A DNA stretch of 64,000 nucleotides from Nymphaea colorata (GCF_008831285.2 NC_045151.1:3965544-4029543); one strand, 5' to 3'; numbered from the stretch's first letter, positions 20,160 through 34,668 are shown. The notes: a model not told the origin generated them from the letters alone. Translations and numbers: made by a program.

Positions 20160-22900
20160 TGTGTCATCATGATATTTTTTAAGATATAATTTACAGTCTG
20201 TCACACAAGTATGATGCATATTTTTATTTACTTTAAAATTGTAGAGCTGAGATCAATTCACAATTTATGTGTCACCCAACAATTCAGTTCAAAGATATAA
20301 AAAGTCACAACTACTTTGTTTCTTGATGGGTCGATGCCTTAATGAGCATCAATGGGGTATTTTTGCATTGCAGATGCTTGTTTATATATCTCGATGAACG
20401 GTTGTCATTATGAGCATTGATGACGCACCATTTTGTGGTGGGGAATGCTGGAGTCTCCTCAATGATAGGTGATGGTTTTTTGGGTGAGCAGAAAGGCCCA
20501 CTGCTTGACTAAAGACTAAAGTCTAAGCTTAAGCCCTTGCCTTTTATTGGTTTAAGGTCTTCTTAGGGTAAAAGGTCTGCTTGACATGCCATCCTGCTGT
20601 ACTTGTTTATATGTGACCTCCTTTTTTGAAGTGCAAAAAGTTGTTCAGAAAGAAAACTAGTTGCTAACCTGTCTCTGTCTTGTTCGTTGCAATAACATCA
20701 TTTAGAACGGGCATGCATATGGTTGCAGGTGGAGAGATTTTAAACACCATCGTTCGTGTTCAAATAGAAGCACATCTAGTGGTGCACTAGTCATTAAAAT
20801 TTCAATAGTTTACGCGAATGATCAATTATCTCAACTTATTTAGCCCACTTTTTCTCAAATTTTGATGACAAATAAATAGGTTAAGATATATGGTGATTTG
20901 TGGTAGACGTGATTTGTTCAAAATGAAATTTGAAGGCACATAATCGAATTCTCAGCCTAACCAGAAGTATATATTTGCTAAAATAAAATAAGATGAAATA
21001 TATGGTGAAGATTATTAGGATAAACGATCATACCCGTTATTCCTATCTAGTCATTGCTGGGTACATGGCTTCCCTGGATATGGCAAAGTTGTTTTTTTGT
21101 CTTTTTTTAGTTCTTTCAATAATGAAAAATGGTTCAGTGTTCGGGCAGATTAGATTTGGATTGGTATAGTATGCAGTGTGCTCAAGACCCAATGCATGTC
21201 ACGCCATATTATTGGGTCTGAAAAGAAAATTTTCCCTATATTTTCTCTCTTTGTCATTGGGTGTTTAGCAACATGAACATTAAGAGGACTTCAATAAATA
21301 TATATCAAAATTAAGATAGGTTCATGAAGCATTAAATTTTAGTGTTTCAACAGTATGCTATAATCCTTAAAATAGATTTATGAGATACTAAATTAGTGTT
21401 AATGTTACCAAACTGCCCTTCATGGGATTCTTTTTGCTCTAATTTTATCATTGCTCTCAGTTTTTAAAGTAGAACTGAATTATGGGGCTTTTTGGTCTTT
21501 TCGAATGTGCAAACATTTATTTTTCTGTTACATTCAATTTATCTTGCTTAAAAATTGGTTTTTGGCTGATATATAGCATGATCGTTGGGGAGTCAAGGTC
21601 CCATCAAGGTCAATGTATGACTGAAAAATATGGACATACATAAGACAGGTGAACTTAGTAGACTTTTTTTTTAGGTTTAGAATAAGTTCATGACGTCTCT
21701 AGAATGGGTGTCTTCGAATGGCTATCGTAGGGTGATATCATTGGAAATGTGTGGTCATCAAATGTGGGTGTCTTTAAAAACGCATAAATCCTCAAAATAC
21801 TTGTTTTGAGAGTATTTCACATGATACTTAAGTGGATATTCTTTGTTTTCTTTCTCTTTTTTCAGAACAGTTTAATAAGATCTCTGAATTATATTGAAAA
21901 TGTTGATATCCGTATAAAAAATAGACCATGGAAAATTGTTATGAAAATTATCCAACCATATAAAAATTTTTGAGCTAATTTCACTCTTATTTTAAGTTCT
22001 TTAATCCTTCGTTTACTTTTTATTTTAACAAAAATCCTAATTTCTCTTCATAAAACAAGCTTCGACGGATCCATGATACATGTAACCAAAGTACGTATTG
22101 ATTGAGCATGAGGATTTTGAGAAGTGATTTATATAACATTCTAGTAGTTCACGAAGGTTCGACATAATTTTTTTTTCTTCAATGTAAAAACAAATTATAT
22201 AACATTCTAGTATTTTACAAGGTACGACATATTTTTTTCGTAAAAATATAAATGATACACCGTTCACCTCTTTGAAAAAATATTTTATAAGTAACACCAT
22301 GTTAATCATATAATGCAATTAATTAAGATGTCGGATGATCAATGCACGTAATCTATATATATGTATATATATATTCCACATAATGGTTTCATTTCTTAAA
22401 ATTTTCACTGGCAGTAAAAAAATAAAAGCTTCAAAGGTACTAAGCGGGCTTTGAGTCTTTGATCTGATTAAAAGTATGGGTGTTTTATCTAGCCATATTA
22501 ATTTTATAACAATATACGGTTAATGCATATACAAGTATATTATAAGAGTTATTTTTCTAATGAACAAGAAGAACTTTTGTTAGAACTGTATAAATTTATT
22601 TTGAAGAATTCTTTAAACCCAAGCAACATGTCAACTACGAGTCTGCAAATCTAAAATTTTTTAGTGACTTAAATGTTTGACACGGAATTGGATTACCCTA
22701 CAATTTTTTAGCAGCAACCAATTGTTTTGCATTTGTTTATTTGTCTCAAGATTTTGTCACTAATGTCAGCGGTCAAATTGCACAATGGTGATGGTTCTTT
22801 CATTGTAGATCACTTTTAACTTTTTTGTTCGAATTAGAAAGAATAATGATTTTGAGAAGTTTCTATTAATTACATAATTCTCATTTCATAGACAAATGAA
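20160..22900 (+). other. Intergenic part of duplication B, no gene seen
   Basis: AT-rich DNA, nearly identical to 27943-30690. 20960-21790 shows the block family seen at 4380-5400 and 12900-13440. The minus-strand 93-aa frame at 22037-22318 has no recognisable domain and is not conserved in the second copy, which carries a rearranged stretch near 29880-29960. Confidence 0.55.
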
Positions 22901-23142
22901 TCTCACTTTTTCTCTCTATATGTCTGCATATATTCTATATATATATAGAGAGAGCGGGAGGGAGACATTGTCGGTATGAGTCCCATAAACTATAATTTTA
23001 TCCATTGATTTTTCCAAGATGGACAGCTCAGAACAATTCAATAAGGGTATTTAATAAGGGTATTTTCTCTATAAATTGTTCACCTTTTGAAAAATTACAG
23101 TAATTTACATGATGAAATAATGATTAGTAAATGTTCATGATC

Positions 23143-23157
23143 AATGCACACACACAT

Positions 23158-23228
<71 letters not shown>

Positions 23229-23229
23229 T
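23143..23229. repeat. Compound CA/TA microsatellite
   Basis: 'cacacacaca' run followed by a TA run and 'cacacatatata'. Equivalent tracts at 31028-31097 and 35676-35744 differ in length. Confidence 0.92.
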
Positions 23230-26059
23230 ATCAAAATTATTATAGATATTGGTTTCATTTCTTTGATTTTTCAAGGCAGTAAAAAACATTAAAGCTTTAA
23301 AGCTACTAAAGAAGCTTAGAGTCTTTGATATGTTAAAAACAATTAGAGTTTCAGCTAGCCAGATTTAATTATATAACAAAACACAGTTAATGTGTATACA
23401 AGTGTGTAAAAAAATCATGAGACATGTTTTTCTAATTAACGAGAAGAAAATGTATAAAATAATTCGTTTGAACTGTAAAAATTTCTTTGTTTGAATTCTT
23501 TAACGATTACAGCCGGTATATTGGGAACCGATAATTTTTTACTGATGTCAGTGGTTGATTACCCACTATCTACATAAATGTTGTTTAACAAATCACTATT
23601 TTTGTTCTCTCTGATGTTTATATTATAAGGTACGAGATCCATAAATATTGATTTTAGTTGTTGATATTTCCAAGATGGACGGCTGAGAAAATTACCCAAC
23701 CAGATAAAAAATCTGGGGTTAATTTTGCTCTTGTTTTAACTTTTTTAATCCTCCTGATGCTTCTTGTATTAACAGAAATCCTAACTTTTCTCTTTGTGAA
23801 ACAAGCTTGGAAAGAGCCATGACACATTGACTTTGTGGACAATGAGAACTGGGTTATTGGCTGATTGATCTATTTAGTAGGGGGTTAACAAGGTTCCACA
23901 TATTTTTTCCTTCGGCGTAAAATTGTAAATTATATATCATTCAAGTACTTTACAAGGGATGGCATAATTTTTTTGTAAAAATATTTTGGAAATTTTATTT
24001 ATAAGTAACACCTTGTTAACCATGTAACACAATTAATTAAATTTAAGGGCAATAGTTATGGGATATTCACTTAAAAATAAATCTAATCTGAATGTGAAAT
24101 CCCACTGCATATTTATGTATATCTGAATCGAATTTGAACGTGACTTGATATCAACTCTTAAATTAGAAGCTGATTTGGTTTCCTTATCCTATATAAATTT
24201 TCTTCATCTCTGATTTTTTCAAAAGGTTCAATGGGATTATCCAATACAAATGGGACATACATTGACATCCTAATAGAGAATGGATCGTAGAGATGGGCTC
24301 GGAAAATATCCATACACATCAACAACCTTGAACTATTTCACTCTCATTTCAAATTCATTAATCCTTTTGAAATAAAACAAAAGTGCTACAATGGTTCCCA
24401 TAAGCAATATGGCGTCATGTAAAACAGAGTTCTAGTGACCCATCACTCTTGTCCAATAGATTGTAAAATTTGAAACTATTTAGTAGATCAATCTAGTGAA
24501 GTAGTTCATATCTCACGAGTATGGAATTTTATATCAAGTTTCATGATTGAATCTCAAACTTTGTACTGATCCGATTTTAGAAATACAAGATTACAAAGAG
24601 CACGTAAAAGATGGATTTAAGTAATTGAAAAGATGATACACATGATATATATTGAAGATATTCAATAGCTTTTTTTAGGTCAACTGAAATCTTAACTTCT
24701 CTTCGTGAGAAGGAGCTTGGATGGAGCCATGACACATTTATCTGCAGCATATATTGATTGAAGGTCAGGACTATGAGAACTAATTTATAGGCCGATTGGC
24801 CAATTAGTTGGTGATTCACAACGTTCGACATTAATATTTTTCGTCTTTGGCATAAAAAAATAAATAATAATTACTCTACCACTTCACAAGCTATGAAATA
24901 ATTTTTTTATGAAAATATAAATTATTACTCATTCATCTTTTTAAAAATTTTATTTTACATCAAACATGTCACTAATCATGTAACGAAATTAATTAAATGT
25001 CTCATAATCAATGCATATTTATATGTATATATATATAGCATTCACAAATATTAATATTAAAATCCGAAATTTCCATTAGTGTTATCAAATATGTTGTGAC
25101 ACAAACTTTTTTACAAGTGCATATAGCTTACAAATTTGAATAATATGTTGCACTAATGCTAGAACTATAGCACCCATTGTATAAATCTATGACATCTAGT
25201 TTTTAAACAATGTTGAATGTGAGAGGTCATTTAGCCAACTCTATTATCTCAATTAAAGCACAAGCATAAGTTAGGAAAATTTAGATGCAAATACATGAAG
25301 TTTGGAATGTACAATTGGTAGTGGTAAATGATAAATGGCATCCAATGTCAACAATAACATTGAAATATAAAATTGCCATTCTTGTCATGATAGACACATA
25401 AAAAATGTCAACAACAATATTGAAACCTAAAATTGCCACTCTTGTTTTGATACATCGAAACCAGAGTTTTTTTACTTATGCATATTGTGTTGCTTGAAAT
25501 GTTATTTTCCAATACCTTTCCTGCTCACATATATTTTTTCTATAAATTTGGTTGTTGAAGGACAAATCCAAGTATCTTACTGAGCTTTCTAGTGGTGATC
25601 TCAAGTTTTATTCAGTGGTTTGTGAAGGTATGGTAGCAGGGGCAAAGCTAGGGGAGGCTGAATGGGGTCATAGAAAAAATCTAATGTAATTTCACTTACC
25701 ATGTATAGAAGCTTTGAAAAGTTACATTTCAACCCTCATCAAAATTTTTAAACTATGGTTTGGCCATTCTAATAAAAAATCCAAGCTCTGCCTTCGCTTG
25801 GTTAATGCTGGTACTTGTTGCACTTGCTTTTCTTAAAAAATTATGTGCTATATTATATATGGTACATGGCTTTCACTTGACATTTGTCATTCTTTGTGAT
25901 TTTAATTACACAGTTTCTTGGTGTTACCATTTTTGTATCTTCACCTTCGAAGGTGATTTTCCTATTTTAGCAGTACATCACATACCTTCGCAGTAGTGAT
26001 CCCTACATTGAAACATATGGACAAGTTACAAATAAAAGGAATTGGGGCAGCAGGTGCAT

Positions 26060-26511
26060 GGCCTTTGTGCTTCACTTAGTTTAGACTTCAGGCAGACAGT
26101 TAGTCAGGATTACCCAAGCCTCCATGAAACAGGTAGACACAATGTAAGGATGTTAGCTATAACATGCTGGTGGGTCTTTCTCAGTCCATTGAGATGCTGA
26201 AAATGAAAAAGAAAGTGAAAATTCAAAAGTGTTGTAAGCAAAAGTGACTGATTGTGGCTGAAAGACCTGGTTTCGTCACTGTTGGAAACATGGAACAATC
26301 AGTACTTTTGCTTACAATTAGAATAGCAGTATACATACCTTTGAATTGTTGCTTCCTTCGCCATTTTCAGCTTCTCAATGGATTGACAAAAAGCCACCAC
26401 TGTCTTATTGCCAATGTTCTTACATTGTGTATAATTTTCCTGTTTCATGGAGTCTTGGGTGCAGCTGTTTAATTGTCTTCCCGAAGTCCACATCAAGTGA
26501 AGCACAAAGCC
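26060..26511 (+). mobile_element. Foldback element FB, copy h
   Basis: Duplicate of copy g; the same ends and arms. It was carried by the tandem duplication rather than by independent insertion, since the flanks are also identical. Confidence 0.75.
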
Positions 26512-26883
26512 ATGTTATACATCATTTATTTTGCTTAGAACCATATCATGCCTGTGTCTCTCTTTACATTCTACTAAATCACCTTCTTGAGAAGAAAAAA
26601 CATTATATTATATGTATATATATGTGTGTGTGTGTGTGTCTGGCCAATGATTGGAAGTTGTCATTGAATAACAATCGTAATTAATAGAATTGGCATTGAT
26701 TCATGGTGTCTCTTTTGCCTTCTTCATTTTCCAGAAATATTGCTTATTCTACTATAAATTTTGAAGAGGTGTGTAGTTTCCCCTGCTAACATCACATGGA
26801 TTTTTGGATCCAGCTTCCAAGTAGAAGATTTGGACCCAAGTTCTAGTGGAACCACTATGAGAAACCCCTTCCCTATAAAAAAA

Positions 26884-27014
26884 GGTGGATTTACCGACAA
26901 ACTCAAAATGTCGGTAAAAGTTTTACTGATGTATGTAGATGGCGAATAAAATGTTAGTAAAACTTTTACTGACGTCTATAGAGGCCGTTAATGAAGAAAA
27001 TGTTGGTAAAAATT
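26884..27014. mobile_element. CACTA-like subterminal repeat motifs, second copy
   Basis: Same 'ttaccgaca...tgtcggtaa' hairpin as at 19085-19215. Here the flank reads 'ccactatgagaaacccc', closer to a CACTA-type terminus than in the first copy. Confidence 0.4.
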
Positions 27015-27767
27015 ATCACCAACAATTTTGTGGCACATATCACTGCACAGATTGGTGTCGGCATCTTCAACAATGCATGATCGATCCAACGTGAAGTTGA
27101 GTTGAGAGAAAAACAAGGAAAATAATTTGATGGGCATTTTAATCATCTAATATTTGTTTATACCATTTCCCGTTTATCTCTCAACCGTCCATTACGTTAG
27201 ATGAGACAGCCTTCATGAATCAGCATTCACTCACTCATATATATATATATATATATATCTTATTCTCTTGAAAATAAAAGGCCAAAGTGCTGAACTAAAC
27301 TAAAAATGGAGTTTTATAGGTATGGTAATTGTTGCTTAAAAAATGGAGTTTTATAGGTATGGCCCACAACATATTTCTTTCATATTTTTACATGAGTAAT
27401 AAAAGCAAAAGGTTTAATTAGTGTGCATCGGAAACTTTTCGCACACTGTATCATGTCCTATTAAGTACCATGGAAAATGGTGAACCCAACTGATAGTAAC
27501 CGAAATTGCTGTAATTAGTATGCTTATTCATGACTTAGTGTGTGCATTCAGTTGACAGAGCGCTACTACAATAAAGGAGTTGAACATGACATTGAGAAAA
27601 AGAATTCTTGGGCTTTGTAAACTTAATGAACTGGGTTAAAGAGTGTGCTGCTACCTGTTGACGACATGTAGTCGAGAACCGGGCTACAGATGGGAGGAGG
27701 TGCTTATTGGCCTATTTACATGGCAACACAGTTTCATGTCCCTCTTAATTTAGGGTATAGTTTTTTT

Positions 27768-27933
27768 GGGGCTTATTTGGCAGTGGTTACAGTAACGCAT
27801 TGTTTCATGTATCAGCATTAATAATTGGAGAAACTACTCAGGAAACATTATGTCATAGTACTACATGAATGCCCCTCTAGTTTTAAGATAGGTACGTGCA
27901 TGTATTACTATTGTGATTGCCAAACAAGCCCTT
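27768..27933. mobile_element. Small MITE with 'ggggctt.tttggca' ends, copy 2
   Basis: Duplicate of 19985-20150 with the same ends and length. Confidence 0.5.
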
Positions 27934-30755
27934 AAGAAACACTGTGTCATCATGATATTTTTTAAGATATAATTTACAGTCTGTCACACAAGTATGATGC
28001 ATATTTTTATTTACTTTAAAATTGTAGAGCTGAGATCAATTCACAATTTATGTGTCACCCAACAATTCAGTTCAAAGATATAAAAAGTCACAACTACTTT
28101 GTTTCTTGACGGGTCGATGCCTTAATGAGCATCAATGGGGTATTTTTGCATTGCAGATGCTTGTTTATATATCTCGATGAACGGTTGTCATTATGAGCAT
28201 TGATGACGCACCATTTTGTGGTGGGGAATGCTGGAGTCTCCTCAATGATAGGTGATGGTTTTTTGGGTGAGCAGAAAGGCCCACTGCTTGACTAAAGACT
28301 AATGTCTAAGGTTAAGCCCTTGCCTTTTATTGGTTTAAGGTCTTCTTAGGGTAAAAGGTCTGCTTGACATGCCATCCTGCTGTACTTGTTTATATGTGAC
28401 CTCCTTTTTTGAAGTGCAAAAAGTTGTTCAGAAAGAAAACTAGCTGCTAACCTGTCTCTGTCTTGTTCGTTGCAATAACATCATTTAGAACGGGCATGCA
28501 TATGGTTGCAGGTGGAGAGATTTTAAACACCATCATTCGTGTTCAAATAGAAGCACATCTAGTGGTGCACTAGTCATTAAAATTTCAATAGTTTACGTGA
28601 ATGATCAATTATCTCAACTTATTTAGCCCACTTTTTCTCAAATTTTGATGACAAATAAATAGGTTAAGATATATGGTGATTTGTGGTAGACGTGATTTGT
28701 TCAAAATGAAATTTGAAGGCACATAATCGAATTCTCAGCCAAACCAGAAGTATATATTTGCTAAAATAAAATAAGATGAAATATATGGTGAAGATTATTA
28801 GGATAAACGATCATACCCGTTATTCCTATCTAGTCATTGCTGGGTACATGGCTTCTCTGGATATGGCAAAGTTGTTTTTTGTCTTTTTTTAGTTCTTTCA
28901 ATAATGAAAAATGGTTCAGTGTTCGGGCAGATTAGATTTGGATTGGTGTAGTATGCAGTGTGCTCAAGACCCAATGCATGTCACGCCATATTATTGGGTC
29001 TGAAAAGAAAATTTTCCCTATATTTTCTCTCTTTGTCATTGGGTGTTTAGCAACATGAACATTAAGAGGATTTCAATAAATATATATCAAAATTAAGATA
29101 GGTTCATGAAGCATTACATTTTAGTGTTTCAACAGTATGCTATAATCCTTAAAATAGATTTATGAGATACTAAATTAGTGTTAATGTTACCAAACTGCCC
29201 TTCATGGGATTCTTTTTGCTCTAATTTGATCATTGCTCTTAGTTTTTAAAGTAGAACTGAATTATGGGGCTTTTTGGTCTTTTCGAATGTGCAAACATTT
29301 ATTTTTCTGTTACATTCAATTTATCTTGCTTAAAAATTGGTTTTTGGCTGATATATAGCATGATCGTTGGGGAGTCAAGGTCCCATCAAGGTCAATGTAT
29401 GACTGAAAAATATGGACATACATAAGACAGGTGAACTTGGTAGACTTTTTTTTTAGGTTTAGAATAAGTTCATGACGTCTCTAGAATGGGTGTCTTCGAA
29501 TGGCTATCGTAGGGTGATATCATAGGAAATGTGTGGTCATCAAATGTGGGTGTCTTTAAAAACGCATAAATCCTCAAAATACTTGTTTTGAGTGTATTTC
29601 ACATGATACTTAAGTGGATATTCTTTGTTTTCTTTCTCTTTTTTCAGAACAGTTTAATAAGATCTCTGAATTATATTGAAAATGTTGACATCCGTATAAA
29701 AAATAGACCATGGACAATTGTTATGAAAATTATCCAACCATATAAAAAATTTTGAGCTAATTTCACTCTTATTTTAAGTTCTTTAGTCCTTCGTTTACTT
29801 TTTATTTTAACAAAAATCCTAATTTCTCTTCATAAAACAAGCTTCGACGGATCCATGATACATGTAACCAAAGTACGTATTGATTGAGCAAGATGATTTT
29901 GAGAAGTGATTTATTGTCCGATTGATCGATTTAGTTTGTAGTTCACGAAGGTTCGACATAATTTTTTTTTCTTCGATGTAAAAACAAATTATATAACATT
30001 CTAGTATTTTACAAGGTACGACATATTTTTTTCATAAAAATATAAATGATACACCGTTCACCTATTTGAAAACATATTTTATAAGTAACACCATGTTAAT
30101 CATATAATGCAATTAATTAAGATGTCGGATGATCAATGCACGTAATCTATATATATGTATATATATATTCTACATAATGGTTTCATTTCTTAAAATTTTC
30201 ACTGGCAGTAAGAAAATAAAAGCTTCAAAGGTACTGAGTGGGCTTTGAGTCTTTGATCTGATTAAAAGTATGAGTGTTTTATCTAGCCATATTAATTTTA
30301 TAACAATATACGGTTAATGCATATACAAGTATATTATAAGAGTTATTTTTCTAATGAACAAGAAGAACTTTTGTTAGAACTGTATAAATTTATTTTGAAG
30401 AATTTTTTAAACCCAAGCAACATGTCAACTGCGAGTCTGCAAATCTAAAATTTTTTAGTGACTTAAATGTTTGACACGGAATTGGATTACCCTACAATTT
30501 TTTAGTAGCAACCAATTGTTTTGCATTTGTTTATTTGTCTCAAGATTTTGTCACTAATGTCAGCGGTCAAATTGCACAATGGTGATGGTTCTTTCATTGT
30601 AGATCACTTTTAACTTCTTTGTTCGAATTAGAAAGAATAATGATTTTGAGAAGTTTCTATTAATTACATAATTCTCATTTCATAGACAAATGAATCTCAC
30701 TTTTTCTCTCTATATGTCTGCATATATTCATGTATATGTACATGTGTGCGTGCGT

Positions 30756-30760
30756 GTATG

Positions 30761-30802
<42 letters not shown>

Positions 30803-30829
30803 AATATATATATAGAGAGAGAGAGAGGG
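30756..30829. repeat. Compound TC/TA/GA microsatellite
   Basis: 'tctctctctc' then TA then 'gagagagaga'. TC at one end and GA at the other make the tract self-complementary. Its counterpart at 35418-35477 differs in length. Confidence 0.9.
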
Positions 30830-31039
30830 AGACATTGTCGGTATGAGTCCCATAAACTATAATTTTATCCATTGATTTTTCCAAGATGGACAGCTCAGAA
30901 CAATTCAATAAGGGTATTTTAATAAGGGTATTTTCTCTATAAATTGTTCACCTTTTTGAAAAATTTATTTATAAGTAACACCTTGTTAACCATGTAATGA
31001 AATTAGTAAATGTTTCATGATCAATGCACACACACATAA

Positions 31040-31079
<40 letters not shown>

Positions 31080-32145
31080 TTATACACACATATATATCAA
31101 AATTATTATAGATATTGGTTTCATTTCTTTGATTTTTCAAGGCAGTAAAAACCATTAAAGCTTTAAAGCTACTAAAGAAGCATAGAGTCTTTGATATGTT
31201 AAAAATAATTAGAGTTTCAGCTAGCCAGATTTAATTATATAACAAAACACAGTTAATGTGTATACAAGTGTGTAAAAAAATCATGAGACATGTTTTTCTA
31301 ATTAACGAGAAGAAAATGTATAAAATAATTCGTTTGAACTGTAAAAATTTCTTTGTTTGAATTCTTTAACGATTACAGCCGGTATATTGGGAACCGATAA
31401 TTTTTTACTGATGTCAGTGGTTGATTACCCACTATCTACATAAATGTTGTTTAACAAATCACTATTTTTGTTCTCTCTGATGTTTATATTATAAGGTACG
31501 AGATCCATAAATATTGATTTTTGTTGTTGATATTTCCAAGATGGACGGCTGAGAAAATTACCCAACCAGATAAAAAATCTGGGGTTAATTTTGCTCTTGT
31601 TTTAACTTTTTTAATCCTCCTGATGCTTCTTGTATTAACAGAAATCCTAACTTTTCTCTTTGTGAAACAAGCTTGGAAAGAGCCATGACACATTGACTTT
31701 GTGGACAATGAGAACTGGGTTATTGGCTGATTGATCTATTTAGTAGGGGGTTAACAAGGTTCCACATATTTTTTCCTTCGGCGTAAAATTGTAAATTATA
31801 TATCATTCAAGTACTTTACAAGGGATGGCATAATTTTTTTGTAAAAATATTTTGGAAATTTTATTTATAAGTAACACCTTGTTAACCATGTAACACAATT
31901 AATTAAACGTCTCATGATCAAAGCACGTAATATATATATATATATACACTTGAAATCTGGTGAGCATTTTCTGCCTCTGAAAAATGGCTTTGCATGAGTT
32001 GGAGAAAGTTTGGAAAGTACATGTTGGTTGTCTACTCAATAAAGCAGTCTAACTGACCAATGATACGTATCTGATACTCGTGAAAAACCACTCTCCGTCC
32101 TTCTCTATCAGATTGAACCTCTTTATAAAGTTCTTGAATATGTGA

Positions 32146-32295
32146 ATGAGGTACAACAAGACAGTTAGTCAAGATTACCCAAGACTCCATGAGATAGGTA
32201 GACACAATGTAAGAACATTAGCAACCTCAGTCAATTAACAAGCTGAAAATGGAAAAGAAAGCAAGAATTCAGAAGGCATGTAGATTATTCTACCG
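32146..32295 (+). mobile_element. Foldback element FB, left arm only, copy i1
   Basis: Same truncation as at 8250-8400 and 36802-36950. Confidence 0.6.
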
Positions 32296-33244
32296 TCTGA
32301 CCAAGTTCTTCAACAGCGCCACGGACGAATGCTTAATTTTTCAGTCTTGAAATTTTGTTATAGTTTTGTTATTATCCTTTTCTGGAATTTGAAATTGAAT
32401 TAAAATTGTATGGACTGTTTCAAATTTTGATGTTAATTTTCTCATTTTATCACATTATTTAATCTTATGAATCTCATCTAAGCCCATTGATCATTCGTAA
32501 GATTTGCTCACCATCAGTCAAAATTTCAAGCTGGGGCTGGCACATAATGATCCACATTCCAAAGCGTAAAGAATCAATCATGTGATTTTTGTTAAACCAA
32601 AGGACCCTAAAATTTATTTCTAACATCTTTGACAACCTGCTGGCAGCATGCATTGGAACTTTTCTTTAAAAAATCGTAGAGTTGTCCACATGGTATGGAC
32701 GGTGAAGGGAAACATTTCCATGTCCCAATCAATATGCAACAGATATATTGCTATGGAAGAATTTGATGGACACGGTCCCACGGAATGGAACAGAAGCATT
32801 GAGTTGCAGCCAATCATTGAACATACATTTTGACACCAAAGCAAGCCATCTGCAATTCTTTTTAGGAAATGAAAGAGAGCAGATTGTTGTCCACACACAA
32901 AATTTAAAGCTTATGAGTGCCAAAGAGAGCAACAAGAGGAAGGCCGAGATATGAAAAAGTCAGGCGTAATAGACATACCAATACATCTCTCTCCCTCTCC
33001 TAAGGGAAGAAGATGATGGAAATTGACGTGAGCAATTCATTTACCTGCTGCCAAGGGCCAAGATACCTAACTTTAATTCAGTATTGTAGTTGGATGGGCC
33101 TAGATTCAATTATATGGGGCAGCTTCACATGACCTGGGTAGATGTCTCTTTATATATTTAGTGTTTCCTGGAAAAAACCGCTTCTGCAAGTTTGCTGCTG
33201 CCCATGAAAAATGAACTCATGAACTGCACAAAAACTAGGAGTCA

Positions 33245-33665
33245 CTAGTCGGTGGAAGGTTGCAGCGGGCAGCCTTGGCAGCCATCAACGAAGAATTTGG
33301 TGTGCAAGCCACTATGTACCTCCCATATGACTTGGGACCCAATTGTTTTCCATGCTGAGAATATGTGCCGCCACATGGAAAAACAGCCTGGGTAAGAGTT
33401 GACGATCCATGGGCTTTGGGAGCTATGTTTCTGGCTCTTATCATATTCAAGCAAAGGGAATCAGTTTGCAAGGCTTTGCAATCTAAAGCTGCAAGAGATG
33501 CATGGTTAAAGTCAGTTAGCCTCCTTAAACCTATCTTACCTTTCTCTTTGGGGAGGCAAAGGGGAGGCATCTGACCAGATGGCTATTGCGACAAATTTCA
33601 TTCTCCTTCAATGAAATTAGCACATGCCCTTGCCTGTTCAGTTTTTTGAAGGATGGAAGGCGGGA
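33245..33665 (-). pseudogene. LINE remnant (zf-RVT-like), copy 2
   Basis: Second copy of the fragment at 9353-9775, with CLPKEKG and IGLRRLTDFN in one minus frame and HIFSAWKTIGSQVIWEV in the next. Frame changes sit in the same places, so it was already dead when duplicated. Confidence 0.65.
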
Positions 33666-34178
33666 TCTTAAAGACAAGCCCCCAATATGGACTCATGTAA
33701 AACAGAGTTTCCATTACTGATATCAAATACTTTGCGGCAAAAGCATTTTTAGTTATGCATATAGGTTCCAAATTTGAACCATTTCCTGCACCAATGCTAG
33801 AACCATGTCACCCATTGTGTACGTCTATGTCATCTTTGTTTACAAATGATGTTGGAAGTTGGGTTTTTTGGCCAACTCTATTCTCTCAAATAAAGCACAA
33901 GCACATGTTAGGAAAACTTAGATACAAATACTCAAATTTGCAAAGTACAATTGGTACGGGTAAATGATAAGTGGCCTTCGATGATACAAATCCAAGTATC
34001 ATGCAGAGCTTGCAAATGTATGGTAGCCAGGGCGGAGTGAAGGGGGCCTGGCAGGGCCATGTAATTTTTTAAAAGAATTCGTTTGTTGATTAATTATTTT
34101 TAGTATTACATGTTTTTGTTCTTGTTTAATGATTACAATTCGTTTTCTACTTGATAAGTTATTTAAATGAGGGAGATG

Positions 34179-34668
34179 GGCTTTATGCTTCACTTGTTTT
34201 AGAATTCAGGAAGACTGTTAGTCAGGACTACCCAAGCCTCCATGAGACAGGTAGACATAATGTAAGAAGATTAGCAATAACACACTGGTGGGTCTTTCCC
34301 AGTCCTTTATGAAGCAGAAAATGGAAAAGGAAGCAAGAATTCAGAAGGCATGTAGATTACTTATATTCTACAGTCGGACATTTTTTGTAAGCAAAAGTAT
34401 TGATCATGACATGGGATCACCTAGCTGGAAGGCATTGTTTCATCACCATTGGAACCATGGAACAATCAGTACTTTTCCTTACAATTACAACAGAATTATA
34501 CGTACCTTCTTTCCTTTGCCATTTTTAGCTTCTTAAAGGATGGACAAAGACCCACCAATGGTTTATTGCTATTGTTGTTATATTGTGTATAATTCCTGTC
34601 TCATGGAGTCTTGGGTGCAGCTGACTAACCGTCCTCCCAAAGTCCAAGCCATGTGAAGCACAAAAGCC
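34179..34668 (+). mobile_element. Foldback element FB, copy j
   Basis: Full-length. Ends 'ggctttatgcttcactt' and 'gaagcacaaaagcc', arms 'ctgttagtcaggactac' and 'gctgactaaccgtc'. Centre around 34420. Confidence 0.75.

Larger units (their letters stand above)
16271..24042 (+). repeat. Tandem segmental duplication B, copy 1 (~7.77 kb)
   Basis: Collinear and highly similar to 24043-31907. The start is 'ttaagggcaatagttatggg' and the end is 'cacaattaattaaat'. It contains a foldback copy (18274-18724), a CACTA-like hairpin motif (19085-19215), a small hAT-like MITE (19985-20150), and microsatellites. Small open frames (for example 92 aa at 18020-18298 and 112 aa at 18559-18897) overlap the foldback or end differently in the sister copy. 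No gene is supported. Confidence 0.88.
24043..31907 (+). repeat. Tandem segmental duplication B, copy 2 (~7.86 kb)
   Basis: It begins abruptly at 'ttaagggcaatagttatggg' directly after 'cacaattaattaaa', which in every other copy is followed by 'gtctc' (preceded by 'at' or 'ac'). The sequence then follows copy 1 throughout with scattered single-base changes and indels. The shared 'aaat/aaa' at the junction is microhomology. Contents mirror copy 1: foldback (26060-26511), CACTA-like motif, small MITE (27768-27933), microsatellites. No gene found. Confidence 0.88.

Noticed and set aside
20700-20800. Second tRNA-like/SINE candidate ('ggttgcaggtggagagattt')
   Set aside because: No convincing A box, A-rich tail or target duplication was found.
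30675-30908. 77-aa frame with many Arg/Glu and Tyr/Ile repeats
   Set aside because: Translation of a TC/TA/GA microsatellite.
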